Part shown: one piece after another, positions 48,948-58,668 of the stretch
Layout of the letters: the number at the start of each line of letters is the position of its first letter
Numbering within the stretch: position 1 is the first letter of the stretch
Assembly: GCF_027922005.1 (NCBI RefSeq)
Contig: NZ_BSEV01000021.1
Location: 62,001 to 126,000 of the forward strand
Length of the DNA: 64,000 nt
Source: Streptosporangium carneum
Lineage (GTDB): Bacteria > Actinomycetota > Actinomycetes > Streptosporangiales > Streptosporangiaceae
Direction of reading: 5' to 3'
The notes under the pieces: generated by a model
What the model saw: only the letters and a program-made list of their open reading frames with translations
Database searches by the model: none
What the model was told of the DNA's origin: nothing
Program-made: the position numbers and the translations under genes

Positions 48948-51398
48948 TCAGGCGCCGAGCTGGCGGGTGATCGACGGGTCGGTGATGGAGGTGTCGTCGG
49001 CCAGCAGGAAGGCCTTGGACAGGATGACCGAGAGCATGCCGCCGTCCTCCTCGAAGGGCAGGAAGACGGACGCGGTTTCGCGGTCGTGGCCGGGGACGAT
49101 GCACAGGTAGGCGTCGTTGGGCTCCATCAGGATGTTGCCCGAGCCCAGGTGGATCCGGTAGGTCCGCAGGTCGCCGCGCACCCGCAGGAAGCGGTCGGTG
49201 AGCTCGGCCCGGTCGGCGATCCGGAGGCGGGGCAGCAGGCGGGTGAGCGCGTCGCGCCGGGTCTGGGCGGTCTCGGTGAGCTCGCCGAACCCGTAGGAGT
49301 GCCAGTAGTCCTCGTGGCCTCCGGTCGCCTGTTCGTCGAGGCCGACCGAGGTGACGCCCACGGCCAGGTCGGCGTCGCGGAGCACCTCCGACAGCACCAG
49401 CGGCGGCACCTCGGTCAGCGGGACGCCCTCGCGGTAGGCGTAGCCGTAGTGGTCGACGGCGTCCTGCCCGTCCCGGTGGAAACGGATCTGCTCGCTGACA
49501 CAGAAGGAGGCGGAGCCCCAGCCGTCGGCCTCCGGGTCGCCCGTTATGCGGATGTTCCAGCGGGCCTGCCAGCCGGACAGCTCCTTGACGGCGTCGCTCT
49601 GGCTGCCGAGGTCGTAGTCCCAGTGGCCGATCGACAGGTCGGTCCAGCCGCGCTGGTTCAGCAGCGCCTTGGCCTGGCCGTAGCGCAACACGTGTCCAGC
49701 GAAGCGCTTGGAGTGGGTGCGGGTCCGTTCCTCGGCCGGGGTCAGCAGGTAGACCTCGCGGAAGGCCTGCTTGTACGGCTGGCGCACCCCGCGCTCCAGC
49801 AGGTGGTCACGCCAGGCCCGCACGTCCTCGGCCGCCTCGCGGATCGGGTGCCACAGCAGGACCGGTGTGTCGGGGTACGGCTGGATCCTGCGGCCGCGCG
49901 GGTCGGTGAGCTCCCATCCGGAATCGGTCCTGACGGGGACTCCCGCCGGGCCCTGGAGGATCTGCCAGATCAGGTTCCTGGCGTACAGGCCGGTGACCGG
50001 GTGGTCGAGGAAGAACTCCGTCACCTCGTGCCAGCGCCAGATCCGTTCCTCGATCAGCGCCCGCTCCAGCCGGAACCGCTCGGCCGGCAGCGCCTGCTTG
50101 AGCTCCTTCAGCGTGGCCTTGAGCTCGGCGAGCGCGGGATCCCTGCGGATGGCCTGCGGGGCCGACTTGACGCTTCTGCCCGCCGGGTTGACGAACCGCA
50201 GCGCGGGACCGTCGGCGCAGAGCCGTACGAGGCAGTCGCCGATTTTCTCCTCCCGCACCCCGTCCTGGCCGAGCCCGAAGGCCGGCACGGTCCGGTCGAG
50301 CAGCCGCTCACGGCTGAGGCCCGCCTGAGCGGCCACCGCGTCCAGGGCGTGCGCCACGTTGGCCAGCACCGTCTTCTTACGGACCTTGACCTGGACCCTG
50401 GCCAGTGCCGCGACCGTGTCCAGCCCGCCACGGCGGGCCAGGACGTTCACGGCGGCGTTGGCGAGCATCTCGCTGCGGCAGTTGGCGCCCGATCCGCCGA
50501 TGCCGGTGCCGCAGGTCAGGGCGAGGTCGCCGAGGAGCTGGGGCACCCACGGCTCGTCGATCAGCTCGCAGGTCCACACCATGCCACGCACCGGTACGGC
50601 GGTGCGTCCGTGCAGGAAGACGGTCTCCTGCCACTCGTGACCGTTGGCGGCGACATGATCGATCGTCTTCTCCCGGTGCGCCGCCACCAAGGGAAGGATC
50701 TCGCGGATGAGGCCGACGGCCTCGGGCGTCAACAGCGTCCGAGCGGTCTTGAGCCATCTGTCGCTGGGCTTGGCGGGGCGGGCGGCGCTCCAGTGGCGCA
50801 GCAGGGGCAGGACCGCGGGATCGGCCAGGCGGGAGCCGTACTTCTCGGCCAGCGTGCGAGCGACGTCGTCGCAGTCCCAGATCACGTTCCGCACCACGCC
50901 AGCCGGGCCGTGCTCGGGAGGTTCGGTCAGCAGCTCCTCCAGCTGCTCGTGCACAGTCTCCCAGACCGGCCTGTGGTCACGGTGAAACCAGGACGGCGTG
51001 TCTCCCAGGATGCGGCGGCGGTCGGTGTGGTCCAGCCGCCGGGCCGCGGCGAGCGGAATCCGGTACAGCTCCGGATAGTTGGTGTGCCGCCAGATCATCA
51101 GCACGTTGGCGGCTTCCCAGAGGAAGCGGACGTCCTCAGCCGTCCACGGGCTGTCGCCGTCGGCGGCGAACCGGGTCGCGCGCAGGACGCGCTCGTCGTG
51201 GTCGTGGCCTCCCTCCGCTCCCCTGGCGAGCCGCAGTTGCGCCCAGCGGCCGAACAGCCGCGGGTCACCCCCCTCGTCGGCGGGCTCCCGCCCCGCCTCG
51301 AAGGCCGCGTCGAAGCGGGCGAAGGCCTCCAGGGTCAACGGATCCAGGTTTTCGACCATGTAGCTGTGACATTGCGCGAAATCGTCGACGGCCCCCAT
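48948..51398 (-). CDS. DUF4132-domain protein
   Basis: An 816-aa soluble protein starting MGAVDDFAQCHSYMVENLDP. The C-terminal half carries the DUF4132/MolR-like region (TDRFLRVRGDLRTYRIHLGSGNILMEPNDAYLCIVPG), and the preceding helical part contains LAEYGSRLADP-like repeats. Function is unknown. DUF4132 proteins often stand in operons with small partner genes, VWA or AAA proteins. Here a 130-aa gene starts just upstream (two bases between). The N-terminal 150 residues are unlike any named domain. Confidence 0.85.
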   Translation of the reverse strand: MGAVDDFAQCHSYMVENLDPLTLEAFARFDAAFEAGREPADEGGDPRLFGRWAQLRLARGAEGGHDHDERVLRATRFAADGDSPWTAEDVRFLWEAANVLMIWRHTNYPELYRIPLAAARRLDHTDRRRILGDTPSWFHRDHRPVWETVHEQLEELLTEPPEHGPAGVVRNVIWDCDDVARTLAEKYGSRLADPAVLPLLRHWSAARPAKPSDRWLKTARTLLTPEAVGLIREILPLVAAHREKTIDHVAANGHEWQETVFLHGRTAVPVRGMVWTCELIDEPWVPQLLGDLALTCGTGIGGSGANCRSEMLANAAVNVLARRGGLDTVAALARVQVKVRKKTVLANVAHALDAVAAQAGLSRERLLDRTVPAFGLGQDGVREEKIGDCLVRLCADGPALRFVNPAGRSVKSAPQAIRRDPALAELKATLKELKQALPAERFRLERALIEERIWRWHEVTEFFLDHPVTGLYARNLIWQILQGPAGVPVRTDSGWELTDPRGRRIQPYPDTPVLLWHPIREAAEDVRAWRDHLLERGVRQPYKQAFREVYLLTPAEERTRTHSKRFAGHVLRYGQAKALLNQRGWTDLSIGHWDYDLGSQSDAVKELSGWQARWNIRITGDPEADGWGSASFCVSEQIRFHRDGQDAVDHYGYAYREGVPLTEVPPLVLSEVLRDADLAVGVTSVGLDEQATGGHEDYWHSYGFGELTETAQTRRDALTRLLPRLRIADRAELTDRFLRVRGDLRTYRIHLGSGNILMEPNDAYLCIVPGHDRETASVFLPFEEDGGMLSVILSKAFLLADDTSITDPSITRQLGA

Positions 51399-51400
51399 GC

Positions 51401-51793
51401 TCAGCCCCCGACCAGCGGCACGAGCTTGACGAACGACACGACCGGGTCGACGGTCAGGTCGATCATCTCGGACAGGTCGTCGATCTGACGCTCCCCGACC
51501 AGCAGCAGGAAGCCGTTGCGCTGAAACGCCCGCTCGGCGGCGTCCGCCTGACGCTCCCAGTCGATCCGCCGCTTCTCGCCCATCCGGTAGCCGTTCAGCT
51601 CCACCTCGGCGTCCACGGGACGGACCAGGCCGGTGAACCGGACGGAGGGAGCGGCGTTGTAGCGGGCGACCTCCTCACGGACGCGGAGCCGTACGAGCTC
51701 CCGCGCCGAAATGCTCTCCGGCAGGTCGGGGAGCGAGAACTCCTCTATCGGCTTTCCCATCGCGGTCTCGTCCCGGAAGGTGACCGTTGCCAT
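51401..51793 (-). CDS. Small partner protein of the DUF4132 gene
   Basis: A 130-aa acidic soluble protein starting MATVTFRDETAMGKPIEE at an ATG with GGAG upstream. The segment ISARELVRLRVREEVARYN and the repeated hydrophobic end (SEMIDLTVDPVVSFVKLVPLVGG) suggest a helix-then-strand fold. It is translated immediately before the DUF4132 gene and is conserved next to such genes in other actinomycetes as far as I recall. Its role is unknown. An upstream extension to 51946 is open but lacks a start signal. Confidence 0.72.
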   Translation of the reverse strand: MATVTFRDETAMGKPIEEFSLPDLPESISARELVRLRVREEVARYNAAPSVRFTGLVRPVDAEVELNGYRMGEKRRIDWERQADAAERAFQRNGFLLLVGERQIDDLSEMIDLTVDPVVSFVKLVPLVGG

Positions 51794-51992
51794 CCCGCAG
51801 CTCCACAAGTCATCGGAATCATTGTGATGGCCATCAGTAGCATTGGCAGCCGACAGAAAATCCGATGCCGCAGTCGCCGGGGGAGCTCCCGCCTCTCCGC
51901 CGGGCCTTCCGTGCGCTCCCGTCGCGAAGCCCTGCCCCGGACTCACCCTTGGAGCACCGCGGCGAAGGCCTCAGCCTTTCGACCTCGGGCGG

Positions 51993-52322
51993 CTAGTCGA
52001 AGTAGCCCGACGCCATGCTGCGGGGACCGTTGCCTCGCGGATCGTTGTCCTCTTCCCACTGCCGGTCGCGCTCCCGGTCGCGGCGCAGGCTGTCGGCGTC
52101 GCCACGGGCGAAGCCGAGGAACATGAGGACCGGCGCGAGAATCACCAGAAGCCCCACGGCCCACATGAACGCGTACGCGGCCACGATGACGACCACGACT
52201 GTGCTGACGATGTCGCACAAGATCCGCCAGCCGCGCGGCAGCCCGTTGCGCCAGGCGATGTATCGCCGGCCGAGTTTGGAACGTCTACCGAGTTTGGGCC
52301 GTTTTCCGTTCTTGTGTGCCAC
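51993..52322 (-). CDS. Small membrane protein
   Basis: A 109-aa protein starting at GTG 52322. A basic N-terminus (MAHKNGKRPKLGRRSKLGRRY) precedes two closely spaced hydrophobic stretches (ILCDIVSTVVVVIVAAYAFM and WAVGLLVILAPVLMFLGFA) and an acidic C-terminus. No family is recognised. It may be a small cytoplasmic-membrane regulator or an artefact of GC bias, but the hydrophobic pattern favours a real protein. Confidence 0.6.
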   Translation of the reverse strand: MAHKNGKRPKLGRRSKLGRRYIAWRNGLPRGWRILCDIVSTVVVVIVAAYAFMWAVGLLVILAPVLMFLGFARGDADSLRRDRERDRQWEEDNDPRGNGPRSMASGYFD

Positions 52323-52937
52323 GCCAATCCCTTCCGCGATGAGGGCGACAAACGCGGTGAACGGAGAAACGCGACCAGTCCACCGGGTTTTTCCAACACG
52401 TCACCGACACTCTGACGCGCCAGAACGCAAGATCGACATCAAAGCCGCGTCATCCAGCCACGCCTGCTTCGAGGGAAGATGAACGACGTATCCCCACCTC
52501 AACAGCATGGGGATAAAACCAAACAAGCCAATGAGAATCATAGAAAGGCGGCCGGATACCTAGTTTTCCGAAACTACCACACCAAGCTCGCCCCAAACCG
52601 TAGAACAGCCCCACCCGTCGTGGCCCGCCACGCGAGTGAACCCCACCTCGCCTCCCACGGACGACCGGCGCCGAACCGCCTCCCGGCCGTCCGAAACGGC
52701 CAGTGAGACATCAATAGAAAAATCCGGCTATATGACCTAAATCCGCAATTAAGGAATCAGCCCCACGGCCGGGTGATGCGATTTCTCCGGCCGGCCAGGC
52801 GCACCGCCACCTGGATGTTTCTCGGACGTCGTGCGGCGCCGTACACGACCGCTCGCGGGATCGCCGACAGCTCCCCGTCGAACTCGGTGATACCGGCAGG
52901 AACCCTGCACCAACCTCGATGAACCAGCCACGACAGA
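52323..52937. other. Intergenic, 615 bp, partly AT-rich
   Basis: The 52480-52770 part is noticeably lower in GC. A short frame (52479-52706) on the plus strand has no coding bias or Shine-Dalgarno sequence. I see no gene, repeat or hairpin worth naming. Promoters of the flanking divergent genes should be here. Confidence 0.4.
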
Positions 52938-53912
52938 ATGCCGACCATGGAACCCCGCATCGCGATCGCCCCGTCCGTCGACGAGGTCGCGGCTGACAGC
53001 CGCGCCAACTCTCCCGACCTCGACCGTCTGCGTTCCGGCATCACGGAGGCCGTGTCGCGTGGCGGCGGTGTCAACGTCCCGTTCGCCGAGGCGAACGGGC
53101 TGGTGTGGCTCGTGCCCGGGGAGCCGGAGCGGCTCGGGGCGGTGCTGGACGGGCACCCCGGGATCGGGTGGGTGCAGTTCCCGTGGGCGGGGGTGGAGAG
53201 GTTCGCCCCGTCGGGGGTGTTCCGGCGACCGGTGACCTTCACCTGCGCCAAGGGGTCCTTCGCCGGGCAGGTGAGCGAGCACGCGCTCATGTTGACGCTG
53301 ACCTGCCTGCGCAACGTCGCCCGGCAGGCGCGGACGCCTCGGTGGTGTTCGGCGGATCCCCGATCCCTGCACGGGCTGAGGGTGACGATCCTCGGCGGGG
53401 GTGGCATCGCCTCCGAGCTGGTCCGGCTGCTGCAGCCGTTCGAGTGCCGGGTGACGGTGATCCGGCGGCGACCCGAGAAGGTCGAGGGGGCCGAGGAGAC
53501 ACTGCCCGCCACCGCGCTGCACGCCGTGCTCCCCGAGACCGACGTCCTGGTGCTGGCCCTCGCGCTGACCCCGGAGACGAGGCACGTCGTCGGCGCCGCC
53601 GAGCTGGCGCTGCTGCCCGCGCACGCCGTCCTCGTCAACGTCGCGCGGGGTGCGCACATCGACACCGGCGCGCTCGTCGAGGCCCTGCGGGAAGGGAGGA
53701 TCTCCGCCGCCGGGCTGGACGTGACGGCCCCCGAGCCGTTGCCCGAGGGACATCCGCTGTGGGACGACCCGAGGGTTCTGATCACCTCGCACTGCGCGGA
53801 CTCGGCGGAGTACGTCACACGGATGCTCTGCGAGCGGGTCGAGCGGAACGTGCGCAGCCTGCGGGCCGGTCGTCCGCTGGAGGGGCTCGTCGATCCCACG
53901 GCGGGGTACTGA
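52938..53912 (+). CDS. D-isomer-specific 2-hydroxyacid dehydrogenase
   Basis: A 324-aa NAD-dependent dehydrogenase. The dinucleotide motif GGGGIASELVRLLQPF (about residue 150) lies in the C-terminal Rossmann domain. The catalytic triad is Arg in NVARGAHIDTGAL, Glu in APEPLPEGHPLW and His in ITSHCADS. The N-terminal catalytic half is shortened relative to lactate or phosphoglycerate dehydrogenases. The substrate is unknown. An ATG three codons later (52947) is also plausible. It is single and followed by a good terminator. Confidence 0.9.
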   Translation: MPTMEPRIAIAPSVDEVAADSRANSPDLDRLRSGITEAVSRGGGVNVPFAEANGLVWLVPGEPERLGAVLDGHPGIGWVQFPWAGVERFAPSGVFRRPVTFTCAKGSFAGQVSEHALMLTLTCLRNVARQARTPRWCSADPRSLHGLRVTILGGGGIASELVRLLQPFECRVTVIRRRPEKVEGAEETLPATALHAVLPETDVLVLALALTPETRHVVGAAELALLPAHAVLVNVARGAHIDTGALVEALREGRISAAGLDVTAPEPLPEGHPLWDDPRVLITSHCADSAEYVTRMLCERVERNVRSLRAGRPLEGLVDPTAGY

Positions 53913-53933
53913 CCTGAACCGGTTCCGATGGGA

Positions 53934-53969
53934 CGAACGGTCCTTGGACGCACTCGATCGGACCGTTCG
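53934..53969. terminator. Hairpin terminator after the dehydrogenase
   Basis: Ten-base-pair arms CGAACGGTCC and its complement flank a 16-base loop, 21 bases beyond the stop. Confidence 0.65.
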
Positions 53970-54142
53970 CTCGAATGCGAGAACGGCGAACCGTGGCACG
54001 GATGTCGATCCGCGTCCAGCGGGACCGCGGAGCGACATCGGGTATCCGGGGTTGTGTGCAGTACGACGCAGACACCGTGGCGAGTGGCCCGTTTCAATGA
54101 GTCCCGGCAGGAACCACAACGGTTAGACGGGGAGATACCACT

Positions 54143-54676
54143 ATGTCGCGTATGGTGCGCATGCGCCGCTTCCTCACCGCCCTGGCGGTGACCGGGGCCG
54201 GCCTGGTCAGCGCCGCCACCTTCACCTCTCCGGTCCACGCGGCCGCAGACGTGATCACCGTCCAGGTCAACTCGCGCACGTTGTTCGTCGTGGGAACGCC
54301 CGGCGCCGACGTCGTCAACATCACCGAACTCGAGGGCAAGATCAGCGTGGGCGTCGACTCATCGGTGACGGCCGGCCCCGGATGCGTCAAGACGGCTCCC
54401 AAGGTGGTCGACTGCACCGGGACCGGCAGCGGGATCCAGTTCATCGAGGCCAGCACCATCGGCGGCGACGACTCGGTGAACAACCAGACCTCCCTGCAGT
54501 CTTCGATGCTGGGCGGGGGCGGCATCGACCGCCTGACCGGCGGCTCCGGCCGGGACGCCCTCAACGGCGGCTCCGGGGACGACGTCCTGACCGGCAACGG
54601 CGGCGTCGATGTCGCCAACGGCGCCGCCGGCTTCGACACCTGCAGTGCCGAGACCGAGAGCTCCTGCGAGAAATAG
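54143..54676 (+). CDS. Secreted calcium-binding-repeat protein
   Basis: A 177-aa exported protein. The signal peptide ends near SPVHAAAD (residue 32). Near the C-terminus, the nonapeptide-like repeats GGSGRDALNGGSGDDVLTGNG fit RTX/hemolysin-type Ca2+-binding units, which fold on calcium outside the cell. Two Cys pairs may form disulfides. The N-terminal half (VNSRTLFVVGTPGADVVNITELEG) looks like degenerate repeat units. No catalytic domain is seen. It may be an adhesin or structural protein. The single gene has GGGGAG upstream. Confidence 0.82.
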   Translation: MSRMVRMRRFLTALAVTGAGLVSAATFTSPVHAAADVITVQVNSRTLFVVGTPGADVVNITELEGKISVGVDSSVTAGPGCVKTAPKVVDCTGTGSGIQFIEASTIGGDDSVNNQTSLQSSMLGGGGIDRLTGGSGRDALNGGSGDDVLTGNGGVDVANGAAGFDTCSAETESSCEK

Positions 54677-54774
54677 CGTCGCGTCAAGCCACGCTCGCCC
54701 CGCGAAGTCGCCATACGACTCGAACCGCCTCACGAACCGAGGACCCCCGGTAGGACGACGGATCGCTCACCTGG

Positions 54775-56076
54775 TCAGACGTCCACCGCGCCGATCACCC
54801 GGGCGGCGGCCAGGTAGGCGGCGAGCAGGCTCTCCGCGACCGCCGCCACCGTCTCCTCCCCCGGCAGGAACTCCGGTGTGTGCAGCCCCGACGCCGTGTC
54901 CGTGCCCACGAACAGCATCAGGGACGGCACCGCGGAGCAGAAGTAGGCGAAGTCGTCGGCCCCGCAGGAGCGCAGGGTCGCGGGCACGTGGCGGACCGCG
55001 GCGTCCGGGGAGAGGGCGAGCAGCCGGGCGGTCTCCTCGGCGAGGCGGGCGTCGTTGACGAGCACCGGCTCGCCGCGCACGATCAGCACCTCCGCCTCGC
55101 AGCCGTGGGCGCGGGCGACGCCGTCGGCGATCACCCGGAACCGCTCGTGGAGCTGCTCGCGCCAGGCCTCGGACATCGTGCGCAGGGTGCCGCGCGCGAC
55201 GGCGTCGGCCGGGGTCGCGTTGGGGGCGGTGCCCGCGTTCACCGTGCCGAAGGTGACGACGGTCGGCGTCATCGGGTCCGCGTCGCGGCTGACGAGTTGC
55301 TGGGCCGCGACGATGATCTGGGCGAGCGCCAGGACCGGGTCCCTGGACAGCTGGGGGTAGGCGGCGTGACCGCCCTGGCCCCGCACGATGAGCGTGAACT
55401 CGTCGGCGGAGGCGTTGACGGCCCCCGGGGTGCAGGCCGTCTCACCGGCGGCGAGCACCGGCTGGACGTGCGCGGCGACCATCGCGCCGATCCGGTGCCG
55501 CTCGAGCGCACCGGACTCGACGATGTCGAGCGCCCCCGAGGGGTAGGTCTCCTCGCGCGGCTGCAGCACCGCGACCAGCGGAGGGAGCCCCCCTCCCAGG
55601 GTCTCCCGCCGCGTGTCTCCCGCGCTCCCCCTCTCCGTCTCCCGCGGTGACCACGTGCTCGCGCCGACTCCGGAACCCTCCGGGGCGCCGGTGCGGTGAG
55701 CGGTGTCATCGGCGTTCACCCGGTCGACCGCCCTGGCCAGCGCGACCAGCGCGGCGAGGTGCACGTCGTGGCCGCAGGCGTGCATGGCGCCGTTGCGCGC
55801 GGCCCAGGGGACGCCCGTCTCCTCCGTGATCGGCAGGGCGTCCAGCTCACCGCGCACCCCGACGGCGAGCCCCTCGCCGCCGACGCGGACGAGCGCGCCG
55901 GTCTCCGCGACGCGTTCCGGCGCGCCGCCCCCGGGCAGCGCGTCGAGGACCCGCTTGAGCGTCGGCTCCTCACTGCCCGAGACGTACGGCTCGGCGTGCA
56001 GCTCCCGCCGCAGTTCGCAGGCGCCGGGCAGCTCGGTGGCGAGTGCGGCCCTCAGCCTCTCGTGGACGTCGTTCAC
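54775..56076 (-). CDS. M20-family amidohydrolase / carboxypeptidase
   Basis: A 433-aa metallohydrolase starting at GTG 56076. M20 features are the metal ligand in AMHACGHDVHLAAL (about residue 90), the acidic residues in GVRGELDALPITEETGVPW, and the dimerisation lobe with QGGHAAYPQLSRDPVLALAQII. The usual length is about 400 aa. An Arg/Ser-rich insert near 135-160 interrupts the N-terminal catalytic domain and looks repeat-derived. It is the last gene of an operon with FluG-like and APC proteins, so N-acyl amino acid or gamma-glutamyl-type substrates are plausible but unproven. Confidence 0.85.
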   Translation of the reverse strand: MNDVHERLRAALATELPGACELRRELHAEPYVSGSEEPTLKRVLDALPGGGAPERVAETGALVRVGGEGLAVGVRGELDALPITEETGVPWAARNGAMHACGHDVHLAALVALARAVDRVNADDTAHRTGAPEGSGVGASTWSPRETERGSAGDTRRETLGGGLPPLVAVLQPREETYPSGALDIVESGALERHRIGAMVAAHVQPVLAAGETACTPGAVNASADEFTLIVRGQGGHAAYPQLSRDPVLALAQIIVAAQQLVSRDADPMTPTVVTFGTVNAGTAPNATPADAVARGTLRTMSEAWREQLHERFRVIADGVARAHGCEAEVLIVRGEPVLVNDARLAEETARLLALSPDAAVRHVPATLRSCGADDFAYFCSAVPSLMLFVGTDTASGLHTPEFLPGEETVAAVAESLLAAYLAAARVIGAVDV

Positions 56077-56182
56077 ACAGCCTCCCCGTTCACGCGCTCT
56101 CCCCTTCTCCGGATCACGCCGGTCGTACGGCCCGCCCGGTGAGCCGGCCTGATCTCCCCGCGCCGGAGGGCGCGGACAGCCG

Positions 56183-57385
56183 TCACGTACCCTCCCCGAG
56201 ACCGTAGACGCGGCGGGCGTTCTCCGCGCCGATCATCGTGGCGACCCGTACGGCCCGCGCCCGGCTCCACTCCCCGTCCGCGACGAAACCGGACAGGACC
56301 CGGGTCATCGCGCGCCGCCAGAGCAGGGCGCCCAGGTGGTGCAGCTCGGCGGGCCCCCAGGCGTCGGAGGAGAAGAGGATCTTGGCGAACGGGGCCAGCT
56401 CCAGGCTCTCGGCCACGACGGCCACGCTGCGCGCCCCGGTGTAGTTCACTCCCAGCCCGACGTCGAAGTAGACGTTCGGATAGACCTGGGCGAGGAAGCC
56501 CGCGTTGCGGTGGAACGGGTAGCAGTGCAGCAACAGCAGCGAGACGCCGCTGGGCTCGGCCAGCTCGATGAGGCCGCGCAGCAGCAGCGGATCCGAGCGG
56601 TGCAGGTCCACGTCCGGGTCGCCGTAGCCGATGTGGAACTGCAGCGGCAGCCCCCGGTCGACGCCCTTCCAGATCAGGTGGCGCAGCAGCACCGGGTCGT
56701 CGACGCGGACCGTCCCGGTTCGCTCGGCCGTCCGCAGCCAGCGCCCCGCCGCCGCCGTCACCTCGTTGGGGCTGGGTGGGCGGGGGTCGAGGTCGAGCCC
56801 GTGGCGGTAGGCCACGATCGTCTTCAGGCCGCGGGCCGTACGGCTGCGCTCCCACAGCGCCGCCTCGAAGCGGGCGGCGAATCCGGCGGCGTCGGTTCCC
56901 TCGGCGACGACGCGTTCGGCGACCGCTTCGAGGCGGACGATCTCGTCGGCCGGGCGTCCCGTGACGGCGGACATCCCGGCCGGGTCCAGGATCTCGTCGC
57001 CCCGGTAGCCGGTCTCGACCAGGAAGTGGCCGATCCCGCTGGCGGCGAGCAGACGTCTGTTGACCTCCTCGGTCCCGAGTTCGGCCCGGCGGGCGAGGTA
57101 GGTCTCCGGGTCGGCGTGCGGGTCGAGGTCGAGGACGGGCGCGCAGTGCCGCAGGATCGCGAAGCCGATCTGGGAGTCGAACTGGGTCATCCAGGCGGGC
57201 ACCGGCCTGTCGGACTCGGTGATCAGCTCCTCGAACTGGCGTCTGGAGACGTCCGTGGCGAGCGCGCCGTGCACGTGGTGGTCGACCAGCGGGATCGCCC
57301 CGACGGCCCGTTCCATGGCCTCGTCGGCCCCTGAGAAGTCCTGGGCCGACGAGAACCCGGGAGATTCGGGGAACTCAGTGGACAT
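56183..57385 (-). CDS. FluG-type amidohydrolase (amidohydrolase-2 family)
   Basis: A 400-aa TIM-barrel metal-dependent hydrolase with the entry motif LVDHHVHGAL and later metal ligands in LQFHIGYGDPD, LLHCYPFH and ILFSSDAWGPAE. It corresponds to the N-terminal half of fungal/bacterial FluG proteins, whose C-terminal half is a glutamine-synthetase domain. Here the two halves are separate genes that overlap by 11 bases. Joint action on a gamma-glutamyl or N-substituted amino compound is inferred. Confidence 0.87.
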   Translation of the reverse strand: MSTEFPESPGFSSAQDFSGADEAMERAVGAIPLVDHHVHGALATDVSRRQFEELITESDRPVPAWMTQFDSQIGFAILRHCAPVLDLDPHADPETYLARRAELGTEEVNRRLLAASGIGHFLVETGYRGDEILDPAGMSAVTGRPADEIVRLEAVAERVVAEGTDAAGFAARFEAALWERSRTARGLKTIVAYRHGLDLDPRPPSPNEVTAAAGRWLRTAERTGTVRVDDPVLLRHLIWKGVDRGLPLQFHIGYGDPDVDLHRSDPLLLRGLIELAEPSGVSLLLLHCYPFHRNAGFLAQVYPNVYFDVGLGVNYTGARSVAVVAESLELAPFAKILFSSDAWGPAELHHLGALLWRRAMTRVLSGFVADGEWSRARAVRVATMIGAENARRVYGLGEGT

Positions 57386-58658
57386 CGGCGATCCTCCGGC
57401 AGCGTTCCGTGTCGTCGAGCCCGGCCAGCGCCTCCAGCTCGGCCCTCTTGACCGAAAGATAGGTCGTCAGGAGATCGGCGGGCAGGAAGCCACGCACGAC
57501 GTCGTCCTTCTCCAGCGCGTCCAGCGCCTCCCGCTGCGACGTCGGCAGCGGCTGCGCGTCCGCGAGCTCCGCCTCGGTGGCCGACTCCGGCCAGACGACG
57601 GGCTCGGGGTAGTTTCTGCGGATCCCCTCGAGCCCGGCCCGCAGCAGGACTCCGAGCGCGAGCCAGGGGTTGGCGGTCGCGTCGGCGGCGCGGTACTCGA
57701 GGTTGAGCTGGGCTCCGGCGTCCGGTCCCGTTCCGGGGCAGATGCGGAGCATGGCCTCCCGGTTGCGCTCGGCGAGGAACGCCCCGCCCGCGCTCCACCG
57801 GTGCGGGGTCAGGCGCAGGAACGAGACGGGGCTCGCGGCGGTCACGGCCGTCAGCGCGGAGGCGTGGCGCAGGATTCCGGCGGACAGGCGCGTTCCCAGC
57901 TCCGACAGGCCGCCGGGGCGCGAGGGGTCGTGGAGCGCGGGCCTGCCGTCGGCGTCGCGGAACGACAGGTGGATGTGCACGCCGTTGCCCGAGCCCTCCG
58001 GGTCGGGGAGCGGCGCGAAGCCGGCCCGCAACCCCCTGCGCCGGGCGAGGTCGCGGACGAGCTCGCGCAGCAGCACCGCCCTGTCCGCGGCGACGAGCCC
58101 GTCGGCCGGGCTGAGCGTTATCTCGTGCTGGGCCTCGCCGTACTCGGGAAGCCATGTCTCCGGCTCGAATCCCGCCTCTTCGAGGAGGGTCACCAGCTCG
58201 GAGCCGAACGGTTCGGCGGTGCGGTAGCGCTCGAAGGAGAACGGCGGCGAGGAGGGCAGGCCTGACAGGGTGAACTCGTGCTCGAACGAGGCGACCACGG
58301 TGACGCCGAGCTCGGCGCGGAGGTCGGCGACGGCGGAGGCGAGGAATCCTCTGGGGCAGCACTCCCAGGGGGTTCCGTCGGGCAACGTCTGGTCGGCCAG
58401 GTAGAGCCGGACGGCCGGGACGTCGCCGTCGGCGGGGATGTCGACGCGTGTGCTCGGGTCGGGCATGAGCCGCAGGTCGCCGGTCGAGCCGAAGACGTTC
58501 TCCGCGATCGGCCCGAAGGAGGTGATGGCCAGGTCCGCGGGGACCCATCCGGTCCCACCGCGCAGCAGCGCCTCCTCACGGGAGGCCGGCACGGCACGGC
58601 CGCGCAGCTGGGCGGCCAGGTCACAGGTCGCGGCGAAGACGGTGGGCGCTCCGGTCAT
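57375..58658 (-). CDS. Glutamine synthetase-family ligase (FluG C-terminal/PuuA-like)
   Basis: A 427-aa protein of the glutamine-synthetase catalytic fold. The metal-site glutamates appear in FEHEFTL and PEYGEAQHEITLSP, and the His-containing loop is GNGVHIHLS. The ATP region is LTPHRWSAGG with AQLNLEYRAADATANPWLALG. It lacks the adenylylation site of GlnA-I, so it is a GlnA3/PuuA/FluG-like gamma-glutamyl ligase, not the housekeeping enzyme. It is flanked by an APC amine/amino-acid permease and the amidohydrolase, as in polyamine- or ethanolamine-type catabolic operons. The precise substrate is undetermined. Confidence 0.88.
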   Translation of the reverse strand: MTGAPTVFAATCDLAAQLRGRAVPASREEALLRGGTGWVPADLAITSFGPIAENVFGSTGDLRLMPDPSTRVDIPADGDVPAVRLYLADQTLPDGTPWECCPRGFLASAVADLRAELGVTVVASFEHEFTLSGLPSSPPFSFERYRTAEPFGSELVTLLEEAGFEPETWLPEYGEAQHEITLSPADGLVAADRAVLLRELVRDLARRRGLRAGFAPLPDPEGSGNGVHIHLSFRDADGRPALHDPSRPGGLSELGTRLSAGILRHASALTAVTAASPVSFLRLTPHRWSAGGAFLAERNREAMLRICPGTGPDAGAQLNLEYRAADATANPWLALGVLLRAGLEGIRRNYPEPVVWPESATEAELADAQPLPTSQREALDALEKDDVVRGFLPADLLTTYLSVKRAELEALAGLDDTERCRRIADVH

Positions 58659-58668
58659 GGCTGGCCTC

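Noticed and set aside
48942..51488. Long plus-strand open frame (848 codons) opposite the DUF4132 gene
   Set aside because: High-GC antisense artefact. The minus frame has recognisable DUF4132 motifs and normal third-position GC, while the plus frame does not.
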